From assembly GCF_017591425.1 (NCBI RefSeq), contig NW_024465777.1:4154001-4218000 (forward strand): a stretch of 64,000 nucleotides of DNA. Direction: 5' to 3'. The notes under the pieces are model-generated. The model saw only the letters and a program-made list of their open reading frames with translations, was not told where the DNA came from and ran no database searches. The translations under genes and the position numbers were made by a program. Of this stretch, positions 33,401 through 45,400 are shown piece by piece; position 1 is the stretch's first letter, and each line of letters starts with the position of its first letter. The stretch is from Ochotona curzoniae (lineage: Eukaryota; Chordata; Mammalia; Lagomorpha; Ochotonidae).

Positions 33401-36400
33401 TGCATCTACTTACAGTGTTGTTTCTTGTTCCCTTCTGGTCTTTTTTGTTTTGTTTTCCTGTTTCAGTGTCTTTCATGTTGGTGGCTTGGTGGCCTTTGAA
33501 TGGGCACTCATATGGATCTGTGAGAGTATTGTTTTGGCACAGCCAGGTAGAGTGCCACTTTGACGCCCTCATGTCCTAGCAGACAGAATGCTTGTTTGAG
33601 TCCTGGCTGCTCCACTTCCCATCCAGCCTTTGCTGATCTGCTGGGAGGTAACAGAGGGCAGCTGAAGTATGTGGGCCCCTGCCGTGCAAGTAGGAAGTGC
33701 AGATGGGCGTCCTGGCTTCTCGCTTTAGCCTGACCCAGTCCTGCTTGTTGCAGCCATGTGGGGAGTGAATAAATCAGTTTATGGATGGATGGTTGAGCTT
33801 TATCTAAGACACCTGCATGCCACGTAGGAGTAACTAGGTTCTAGCTTCATGCTGGTGCGTGTACTGGGAGGCAGCAGGTGATGGCCCAAGTGGTTGGGTT
33901 CCTATAAAACTCTGAGTTCCTGGCTCCTGGCTTTAGCTCGGTCCTGCCGCAGCTGGTGTGGGCATTTGAGGAATAAAGTTACAGCTGAAAAATCTCTGTT
34001 TCTGCCTCTCTGCCTTTCGTGTATAAAAGTTGGGGGAAAGTCCTCACTGTAAGGTGATCAGCCTTGGACTTTGTGTTCCATTTCAGGGTCTGGATGTCTC
34101 TTATCTCTAGTGATTGTTCGGTCTGCTGTTGCTGGTGGAGAGGGCTGGGCAGGAAAGCTTTTGTCCTTTGAAATCTCAGTGCTGACAAGGATGTTAGGCT
34201 TAGATCCCACAGTTTTGTACGTAGGTTTTTATTTATACTTGTTTTCCACCCCGAACCTACCCTCTTTGTTATGACTGTGTTCCTTACTTGATTGTCCTGT
34301 TAATAAAGCCCGGGTGAGGGTAGTGTTGGCTGGCTGGTCCTCGGGCGTCTGGTGGTCTTCCCCGGGGTTCACTCTCGCTGAGACCTATCTGCAGAGGTAG
34401 GTGCTTGTGGGAGTGCAACACCTAGCCGACCGGGAGAGGTCCACCATCTCCCACGCTGTCCCTTCCCTTTGCCTACTCTCATCTTTGAAAGATATTTTAC
34501 AATATCCCATGTGCCTTTTCGTTTAGTATCTTTTTTTTGTTGTTTTTTAAAGTACTGATTTATTTAAAAAGCAGAATTACGGAGAGGGAGAAAGAGTCAG
34601 CTCTTCTGTTAGTTCGTTCCTTAAATGGCCACAAGCCAGACTTAAGCTGGCACTCATACGTGATGCCTGCAATGCAGGCAGCAGCTTAGCTCACTGCATC
34701 TCAGTGCACCCTCCCCTATATGTATGTCATTTCTGTTGCCTTTTTTTAGGTTAGTACCAAAGATTTATGTATTTTGCAAGTCACAGAGAGAGAGAGAAAC
34801 AGATCTTCTATCCACTAATGTGCTTCCCAAATGGCCGCAACAGTCATAGCTGGGCTAGTCCAGAACCAGGAACCAGAAGCTTCTTTGGGTCTCCCACGTG
34901 AGTGCAGGGTCCCAAGGCTTTGGCCCGTCCTCGACTGCTTTCCCAGGCCACAAGCAGGGAGGTAGGGGGGAAGTGAGGCAGCCAGGATTTGAACCGGTGT
35001 CTGCATGGGGTGCTGGTGCAGCAGGCTGAGGATTATGATTTACCACGCTGCTGAACTCAGTTTATCAATTTATTTTTAATCCAGAGTTGATTGCCAGTTT
35101 TGTTGGTAGTTTTCCAGGTGATTCTAATCCTTACTGAAATGTGAAATCAGAACTGGAAGGATATGGATTAGACCTGTGGTCAAACCTTTGGCATATTTTC
35201 AGGGAATTTTTTTTAAAAGATTTATTTTATTTTTGTCGCAAAGTCAGATGTACGGAGAGGAGGAGAGACAGAGGAAGATCTGTTGATTCACTCCCCAAAT
35301 GGCTGCAATGGCCGGAGCTGAGCCAATCCAGGGCAAGGATCCAGGAAGTTCCTCCACGTCTCCCATGCAGGTGCTTGATTCCAAGGCTTTAGGCCTTCCT
35401 CGACTGCTTTCTCAGGCCACAAGCAGGGAGCTGGATGGGAAGTGGGGCCTCTGGGATTAGAACCAGTGCCCATATGGGATCCCGGCACATGCAAGGTGAG
35501 AACTTCAGCCACAAGGCTACAGTGCCGGGCCTAATTTTTTTTAAGTAAGATTTATTTATGTATTTGGGAAGTCAGCAGTACAGAGAGCGGGAAAGACAGA
35601 GAGATCCTCCATTCACTGGTTCATTCCTCAAATTGAAATGGCCACAATGGTCAGAAGTGAGCCAGTTCAAAGCTAGGAGCTCAGAGCATCCCCCGTGGAC
35701 TCAGGGGCCAAGGACTTGGGCTTTCCTTCTCTGCTTTCCAGGATCTTTGTTAGTACTATCTTTGAATAAATGCCTCTTTGATGTCAGTGGTACTTTCTCA
35801 CCTTTGTCTTGTTGATTTGGCTTATTTCAGCTTCCTTTGTTCATAAGCCACAGAAGCCCCTGTAAGTGTGGATGAGAAGTCTCCTTTCAGCAGCTCTTTA
35901 TTGTGTACCTTCATTGTGCTCAGCCTTAGAGCCAGGATAATTAAAGTTGACCCAGCCTCTCTAAGCTGGGAGTCTCAGTAGACCTTTCAGATGAGTGTGT
36001 GGTGTTTACCTGTCTCACCGGGACAGACCAGAGTGCTGTGTGCAGTTTAACTCTGGAGTTACTGGCCAGCTCATCTTCCAGGCATCGTGTCCGACAAGTC
36101 TGCACATTAGATGCCATCTGTGAGATCTGGGGTCCCCAAGTCACCCACGCTTTTAAACTTGCTTAAAATATTGTCTTTTAAAATATTTACTTGAAAGCAA
36201 GCCTGGCATGATAGCATAGTGGTTAAAGTCCTTGCCTTGAATGTGCCAGGATCCCATATGGGCACTAGTTCTATTCCCAGCAGCCCCGCTTCCCATCCAG
36301 CTCCCTGCTTGTGGCCTGGGAAAGCAATCGAGGACGGCCCAAAGGCTTGGGACCCTGCGCCCATATGGTAGACCTAGAGGAGGTTCCTGGTTCCTGGCTT

Positions 36401-39400
36401 CAGACCAGCTCAGCACTGGCTGTGCAGCCACTTGGGGAATAAATCATTGGACAGAAAATCTTCCTGTCTCTCCTCCTGTCTATATCTCTGTCTTGGCAAT
36501 AAAAATAAATATTTTTTCTTTTTTAAAAATTTAAAGCAGAGAGAAAGAGATCTGTCCATTTCCCATCCATTGGTTTACTTCTTTGCAACAGCTAGGGCTG
36601 GACCAGGCCAAAAACAGGAGACAGGGACTCCATCCTGGTCTCCCCCACGGGTGAGGCTCCACGTGCTTGTGCCATCTTCCACTGTTTCCAGACATGTTAA
36701 TAGGAAGCTGGATTGGAAGCAGAGCAGCCAGAACTTGAACCAGCACTTGGATACGGGATGCTGATGTTACGAACAGTGGCTTAACCTGATGCACCATACT
36801 GCCAGTCCCCACTCAGACTTGTGATCACTGATTCAAATTCAGTAAGTTCCCTAGAACAGACCCCACAAGCCCACAAAGGCCTGTACTACTTCATTATAAA
36901 CTCAGTCCAGGATTAGCCAAATGAAAAGAAGCATAGAGAGGTCTGGGAGAATCCTGGGAGGAGGCCGCTTTCCCTGGGTATCAGGTCCTGTGACCTTTCC
37001 CTCTCATCCATGTATGTGCCAGCCTGGAAGCTCCAGCTGGCTTTGATGTGATGGTGTTTCCTGGAGTTTGGTTGTGTAGGTCCTTCTTCCCCCAGGAGGT
37101 GACACTCAGATACACCTGCCCTGCTGGTGACCAACCCTTGTGCTTGTTAGCACAGATTATTCTCTGTGGAATTTGGCCCACTAGAAATGATAAAATCTAT
37201 TGAGTGGGTTGCTGAAGGCCTAGAGGTTAACCCAGGAACCTAGGACAAAGACCAGATATAATACTGATTATACAATAGAAATGACAACAATTTAAATTTT
37301 TAGAAAAATGTGGCTAAACAGGCTAATCCTTTACCTATAAGTGCTGGCATCCCATCTGGGCACCAAAGTTCTGTCTATTCTACTTCCCATCCAGCTTCCT
37401 GTTTTTGGCCTGGAAAAGCAGTAGAGAACGGCCCAAAGCCTTGGAATCCTGTACCCATGTGGGAGACTCAGAAGAAGCTCCTGGCTTCAGAATGCCCCAG
37501 CTCCAGCAGTTGTAACCATTTGGAGAGTAAACCAGTAAATGGAGGATCTTTTTCTTTATCTCTTTTTCTTTGTAGACCCACCTTCCCCTAAAAATAAAAT
37601 ATTTTTGTTGGAAAGGCAGATAAACAGAGAGGAGAGACATTCCATCCACTGGCTTATTCTCCCAAATGGCCTCAGTGGCTGGAATAGGCCAGGCTGAAGC
37701 CAGGGGCTTTTTCACTCCCAAAATACCCACAGTGGCCAAGGTTGAGCCAGGTCGAGGCCAGGAGCCCGAGCTTAATCCTCCTATCTGGGTAGAGTGACTC
37801 CAATACTTGACACATCACCTGTGGTCTCTGAGTGTGCGTTAGCTGTAAGCTAGAATGCTGACTAGAACCAGGAGGCAGAAGTCCCTAGCAGTGACTTACC
37901 TGCTATGGACTTACCTGTCCCAGAGCTACCAAATTTTAAAGAATTGTTTAGGGAGCCATTTGATTCTGCCTTTACCTGGAAAGTTCATATGTGTTTGCTT
38001 TGCAGTTTATGCCTAATCCCAAATGGCAAAATCTGATTAACCCTCTGCATTCACTGCAGTAGACTCATATGCACAGTCCCAAGGGCAGACAGTGGCCACT
38101 TGCTAGGATATTTGAGGATCAGGGTCCTAGAGGAATAAATGCAGACAGACTCTTCAAAAATTTTTTTCCAGGTAAAGAGTCGTGATAAACACATCAATAA
38201 TTTGAAAAAGAAATGTCAAAAGGAAACAGAGCAGAACCGGGAGAAGCAGCAACGTATTGAAACCTTGGAGCGCTACTTGGCTGATCTTCCCACACTGGAA
38301 GACCATCAGAAGCAGAGTCAGCAGGTAGCAGCAGTATCTGCATACCTGGGGCGCCCAGGGGGCGGCAGGAAGGCGAGCTTTCTCACTGCCTCGTTACACG
38401 TGCCTCCCAAAGCAGCCACACCCAGATTCACATCTTGTGACTCTGTCACTAGACTGCTGCTCTTTAGAGGTGCCCAGGCAATGTACGTATTAGCTTTTGT
38501 ATCTCAGCTTCAGGATTCTGAATTGAAGAGCACAGAGCTACAAGAGAGAGTGACTGAGCTGGAGAGTTTGCTGGAGGAAAGCCAAGCGGCCTGCCGGGAG
38601 AAGGAGGTTCAACTGGAAAGCCTGAGAGAGCGGGAAGCAGAATTTTCCAGACACAAGTAAATGATGTGCTTGTGGGATTTGGGAAAGCAATAGAGAACTA
38701 GGTTCTTGTCCCAGCTACCCCACTCATTACTTACATGATTTTGGAGAGAAATCATTGTCCTCTAAATTTTCTCTTAGCAATGAATGGATTGTGACCATTG
38801 CTTATGGGCAGACACTGTATCTTTAGAATGGTGTGTGAATGTGGGTACTGAAAGTGGAGGTAAGTACTGAATAAGTGAAAACACATAATAAACTGAAAAA
38901 GGGACTGTGTGCACATTTTTCCAGAGTCGATCCTGGTGCTGAGAGTGAGGCGTTCCCTACATTGTGAACCTTGTATGTGAAGGGCTTTCAGGAGCATCTG
39001 TTTCACCTTAGCCCTCGGGGATGCTCTGACTGCCGTGACAGGTCCGAGAACAAAACAAGATGCCACAGTGTGCTCCCAAGGTGCTTTGGGAGCCTCCTGC
39101 CTATTAGTAACAGTCTCTGAGAATGTGATGGTTTTGTTGCAGTACTTCTTGGACCAAATCCAATTTCTAATGGAGTTGATTGGATTTCTCATCCCACAGT
39201 CAACTACAGTGGCTTCTTGTTGGTCTCGGCAGAGGGGCTGTGTTGGAAGTGATTTGTGGGCGGCCCGCTGGAGAAGACAGAGTCAAAAGCAGAGTTAGGG
39301 AACAGTATCTATACCCCCAAAAAAGAAATGTATGTGAAATGTAAGAACAAGAATGGGGCAAATGGAGGGAGAATCAGTGGTATGTTGTATAGACCTGACG

Positions 39401-42400
39401 TGGGCAGCAACTTCTCTATGACTCAGCAGCTACAGATACCAGACAAGAAGCCTCCCCAGCCAGAGCTTGGAGGAGCCCACGTGGCTTGTCCTGAAACAGT
39501 AGACAGAGGAACATCTCTCAGACTTCAAAGTTGTTGAAGAGCCATTGTCTTTCAGCCTGCAAGAGAAGCAGTCCATGGAGAACACCAGTGGAGGTGAAGG
39601 CCCCAGCACGGACGTAGAGACCTGGCAGCAGGAATGTGACTCCCTCCGCAAGGTGACTGGGTGGGGGCTGGGAGGGAGAAAAGATGGTGTATTGAGAAAT
39701 AAGCACACATTCTCAGTCTGGGGCCACCTTGGATTTACTGCTGAGTGCTTTTATTTTCTGAGAAGTTACTCCTGCGTGCTGAGGGTGCATTTGAGTTATC
39801 CATCCTTGGGACAGGCAGACTTCACTCATCTAGAGTACAGGCAGAAGACTTGAATTTACTCCAGATGACTCAATGTGAAGTCAGTTTCCTGCTGTAACTT
39901 CTAGCCAATGAGTGCCCTGCTTGCTCAGGTCAGCAGAGACTGACTGACTGCAGGTCCAGGTCAGTGAAACCAAGTCCCAAGGATGGTTCAGACTGCCTCA
40001 GGTTCTAATGGACCAGAGGTCAGGATGGTACAGGGTCTCTCCTTGGGTCATTAGTGTGACTAAAGCTGTAAGTCTAAGGAGCGATTTGAAGGTCGTCATG
40101 GAGACCTGCCACCCTAGACCCGGAGCCATTTCCTCTTCAAGGCTCATGAAATGTGCGCTGGTCCACCTGTTCATCAATCAGACAATCCAGCATCACTTGA
40201 AAATCTAATCCTTCATCTCCCAGCCCCACCCCGCCCACTTCCCAGTTATCCTCAGGCATTCATTTGCAGACACCAGTCCCCTGACCCCTGCCTTCAGTCT
40301 CTCCTGAGCCCCTACCCCCTGTGCCTTGCGGGCTCACCTGAACGTAATGAGCCCCAGGTACCTATATCTGGCCTTCCCCTTGCTGCCTTTGCACCACTTC
40401 AGTCCTGTTCCTGCCCCGCTGGAGGTGCCTTCATGTTCCCTTTTCCTTGCTGCTCTTCCCACCACCTCGGTCCCGTTCCTGCCGCGCTGGACTAAACCAC
40501 CTAAAGTGCCTCATTGCGTCTGGTGTTTTCGGCTAACGATAAAAGAACCAGGCTGCAGGAATTAGCTGCCCATATAGTGTAAAAACCGGAACTCTAACTT
40601 TTTAAATAACTAACAGTAACAATAACCTGAGTGGGGCAGGATTTGTGAAACTGGAGGCCAAAGAAGCAGTGTTTACTGACGGTGTGTAAAATTGGTCCCA
40701 CCAGCTGGGAGTTATTAGTGTGAACATCTCCCTGCACCCTGTCCCTGTCACATACACCGCCGTGGCCGTGGGTCCACACTGCAACTCCTCAGAGGCCCCT
40801 TTGGGACTGTGTGAAGCTAGTTAGCCAGACCTGGGAGTCCTTAGGCAGAGCTAGCTGCACTCGCCATTCATGCGCTAATAAGCCATCAGTGTTGTGGATC
40901 CCCTACCAGGCTGTGAGGTGTCCCTTTGCCCTCTGACCTTTGACCTCTGCAGCCTTGCTCAATAACTTTCCCTTGTCAGGTCGTGGAGAAACAACAGCAG
41001 AAGATAGATCAGCTGCACTCACGAGTGCAGGTGAGTGGAGATGGGATGAGAACACTCTAGAATTCAGCCACATTGAATTCTGTCTTCTGCCCTGGCTGGG
41101 CATGGATGTTAAGGGTGCAAGAGGAGTGACGCCTGGCAGTGCTTTGGATCCCATAGTCCTGGAGGGACAAGCACAGGGGTTCCATGGCAGGAATGGAACA
41201 TCGGGGATTTTTCTGGACACCCTGAGCCTTGAAGGATGAGGAAGAGCTAGGTGGGATGATCCTGGACCTAACGTATGTAAAGAACAGCATGAATGGGGCA
41301 TCATCTGTGTGAAAGAGCATAGTTTGAACATAGACCTGCAGACACTATGTATGGTCCAGCTTACTGAAGGGGATGGAATGCGTATGGAAGAAATGCACTG
41401 GGCATTTTTTCTTTCTTTTTTTAAGATTTTTTTTATTATTATTAGACAGATACACAGGAGGAGATATAGGAAGATCTTCTGTCCACTGGTTTACTCCCCA
41501 AGTGGCCACAGTGGCCACAGCTGAGCCAGTCTGAAGCCAGGAGCCAGGAACCTCCTCCAGGTCTCCCATGTGGGAGCAGGGTTCCAAGCCTTTGGGCCGT
41601 CCTCTGCTGCTTCTCCAGGCCACAAGCAGGGAGCTGGATGGGAAGCGGGGCTGCCAGGATGCAAACCGACACCCATATAGGATCCCAGCAGATGCAAGAT
41701 GAAGATTTAGCCACTGGGCACTTTCCCTGCCATGTGCCCATCATAGTGTGCTTGCACTGATGAGACCACTGTGACATCCCCAGAGAATTGCTGTCACATA
41801 ATTTGCTCTATGTTTGGGGGAAATGTGCTCCTGTCACTTATGACTGTTGGGTTTGAGGTAGTGAGTGGACAGGTAGGGCTCCAGGTGGTGGAGGGCTTCA
41901 TTTGTCCAACCTAAGTTAGCTTTTATTCTCCAGGTATGTGAGGGACTCTGTTAAAACATCCAACTGAGGGCCCGGTGTGGTAACCTAGTGGCTATAGTCC
42001 TTGCCTTGCATGCATTAGCATACCATATGGGTGCCAGTTCTGATTCTGGCTGCCTCACCTCCCCTCCAGCTGCTTGCTTGTGGCCTGGGAAAATAGTTGA
42101 GGACGGCCCAAAGCCTTGGGACCCGACATCCACGTGGGAGACCCAGAAGAAGCTCCTGGCCCTTGGCTTCATATCGGCTCAGCCCTGGCTGTTGTGATCA
42201 CTTGGGGAGTGAACCAGTGGACAAAAGATGTTTGTCTCTCCTCTTCGTAAATCTGAATTTCCAATAAAAATAAGTCTTTAAAAAATAAATCCAGCCGAGG
42301 CGTGATGTGGTTGGGTTTCAGTGTAGAAGATTGGCAGCCTGCAGAGAGGCAAAGTTGCAGAGTGTGAGGAAGAGGGCAGGGTAGAGGAGGGGCTGAGGGA

Positions 42401-45400
42401 CATTGCAGTGACTTAGGAGGAGAGTCGGGGAGTCAGTGAACCGGGAGAACTCTCGGAGGGTTCCTGCCAAAGTGGCAGTGCTCTGCCATGGAAAACCAGT
42501 GGGAGGCAGGTTCCCTGCATTCTATCAGACCCCAGGACGCATGAACTTCACTTACTCTGAGGGGCAGTCGAAGGTTGCAGTCAGGTTTATTCAGGCTTTT
42601 AGTAGAATTTTTATGGAGACTCCATATAGATTTCCTGAAATACTGTAATTCCACAATGATTGAAAAAGTCTGGAATTGTTAAGTTAGCTGTTAAGCCTAA
42701 AATGTAAAATGTCAGTGGAGCCAGCAGGGAAGGGGAGTGGTGGCAGGCAGCGGGGGAGGGAGGACAGCCCCCCCTAGGATGCCACATCCCACATGAGTAT
42801 TCAATTAAGTCTTAATCCCTCTGCTTCCAGACCTTCTTGGGCTTCCTGGGGTGCAGTGGGGATGGCTCCTTGGACTTGGAGTTACCACCCAGATGGACTC
42901 CCTGCCTCCTGGCCTTGGCCGTCCAGGAACGGTGTTGGTATTTGGAGGGTGAATCAGTGTGTACTTCTTTTGGCTCACTTTTTTAAAATAATTTTTTTCC
43001 CTGGAAATGCAGATTTTACAGAGAAGGAGAGACAGGTCTTCAGCTGATCTGAAGCCAGAATATTCTTTTGGGTTGCTCACATGTCTGCAGGGTCCCAAGG
43101 CTTTAAGCTGTCCTCCACTGCTTTCTCAGGCCACAAGCAGGGAGCTGGATGGGAAGTAGGGTAGCTGGAACACAAACCGGCACCCATTTGGGGCTGACCA
43201 GTTGAGCCATCACACCAGCCCCCAATTTTCTCTTTTAAGTAGATGGCAGGAAATACATATTTTTTAAATCTCAGATGAATTTGTTAGAATACAGTGGGTT
43301 CATCATGGTCATCTTGAGTATTTCATGTAGTTATATTGGCAGTTACATTTTTTTAATAGAAAAATTTCAAGAAATTTTCTTTTTATAAGCAGTTAATGTT
43401 TATTCCATTTATTTTTATTTAAGAGGTAGATTTTTTTTAAAGTGGATAGTGAGATACACAGAGAGGAGGAGAGGCGGAGAGGAAGATCTTCCATCCCTTG
43501 ATTTGCTCCCTAAGCGGTCATGATGGCCGGAGTGGAGCTGATCCAAAATCAGGAGCCCAGAGCCGCTTCCGATCTCCCATGCAGGTGCAGTATCCCAAGG
43601 CTTTGGGCTGTCATTGACTGCTTTCCCAGGTCACAGGCAAGGAGCTAGATGGGAAGTGGTGCTGCTGGGATTAGAACCAGCGCCCATATGGGACCCTGGT
43701 ATGTGCAAGGTGAAGACTTTAGCTGCTAGGCTACCATGCCAGACCCTCAAGAAATTCTTTATTCTGATGAATTTCAAAATAAATTAGAATGAAATTAAGA
43801 AAATTATCTTGCTGCCTCTGACCCTGACCATGCCAACAAACGTACATACACTTCCACATGTCCACACTGTCAACAGCCTAGTGGGTTCTCTCCTTCTTGT
43901 CACCTCCATTAAAAGCATTCAGGCTGCATCATCTTCCTGTGCACATAGCTGGTACTGTTAGCACCTCAGAGACAGAGCTGTTTGTTGTTCTGTGTAGTGC
44001 TGGGTGCCTGTCACAGTAAGTGCTCAATAAATTGAGACCGCGTGAGAATGACCTAGTGCCTGCCCCCCAGAAAGCGGTGGTGGGTGCAGCTGGGATACTT
44101 TGGGGTCACAGGTGGTGTGAGTGATAGGGAGGGATTTGGACCACCTGGATTTCATTTGCTGGTGGAGGAAAATGGGGTGAGCATAGAGATTTCCTGTGGT
44201 GACAGAGCAGAAGAGCAATTGGAGTGGCGAGGACGGGGGCTGAGTGGAGGCGTTGGAGCATGAAGGCGCATCAGTGCCTGTGCCAGGATCAGGGGCATGT
44301 GTGGGCGATGTGGGCGATGAGACAGGGCTGGGAGGTGAGGAGGGCCTGTGAGAAGCTGCTGTCCATCTGTCTGTTAGGGCTGTGGAAGACGGATTGGGAA
44401 GTCGGGGTCAGAACTGGTCTGTGGCAATGGCAGCAGAGTGTGGGTGGGCCAGAGATGAGGTGATCTGAATCAGACTAGTCACCCTGGTGTGTTCTTCTGC
44501 AATCCTGTGCCTGGGGATGCAGAGCCTTGAGCAGGAAGTGGCTCAAGAAGAAGGAACATGCCAGGTCCTGCGAGAGGAAGCCCAGCGGAGAGAGACAGCT
44601 CTGCAGCAGATGCGCACAGCTGTGAAGGAGGTAAGTGGCCTCAGCCAGGCCTCCCCACTCCCACACCAGGGTTTGCTGTCTGCCATTTCCATCCCTGCAG
44701 CCCCCTTTATGTCCTGCTGTGTAGCAGAGGCCCTCAACCCACCTTAGGCAGACCATAGTTGCCAAGGAATGTTGTTTGGATGTCTAAGAAAACTGTCCCA
44801 AGATGATCACATTGTCCAGGGGTGGTTTGCGGCCAGGACTGAAAGAGAAGGTCTGTTCACAAGCGTTAAAACAACCGAGAGAGGGAGGCAAGGAGAGTGG
44901 ACTCCGGCATCGGGGAGGGGGGCAGAGTACCTGCAGTCAGTGCACAAGAGCCTGAGTCACTGAGGTGAAGGTGGGCCTCGGCAGGCTGTGACGCAGCTCA
45001 GAACCCCCAGTCTCCAGCTTCTCCTGCTGTGACTTGGTGACCACGCCCTACCAGACTGTCTTCCTGGCTCTGCCCCGTCAGTCCTTTGACTGGCTGGTGG
45101 CCACCCACTTTGGTCTGGGTGGCACGGAGAGATTGAAAGCAGTGTCTCCTCAGATTGCAGCCTTGACGGTGAGCCGTCTCTAATAGCCTGACTAACAGAG
45201 TTGGCTGAGGGACTGGCTTCAGATAGAGTTCCTAGGTGTGGGCGCATCTTCTCTGGTTCCTGCATAGAAGCCCAGAGGCTGGTGAGTCAGTCGGCTGGGA
45301 GCAGCAACTTCCTTTCCAGCGCTGCCTCCCCAGGGGCCTACGCAGCCCCTAGGGGAACCAAGCCAGTTCTGGGGCAGAAGGTGGAGAGCTGAGGAAGGGG

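Larger units (their letters stand above)
31422..38171 (+). other. CEP85: CEP85 intron 7, repeat-rich
   Basis: 6.75 kb with about 13 CSINEs and the LTR-like fragment. Unique pieces at 31422-31967, 33006-33534, 35753-36199, 36811-37304 and 37926-38171 show no exon. Confidence 0.6.
38657..44522 (+). other. CEP85: CEP85 introns 9-11, non-coding content
   Basis: Unique sequence at 38657-39555, 39653-40979 (CT-rich with imperfect duplicates of TCCCGTTCCTGCC near 40400-40490), 41031-41411, 42287-42777 and 43745-44522. No additional exon supported. Confidence 0.6.
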
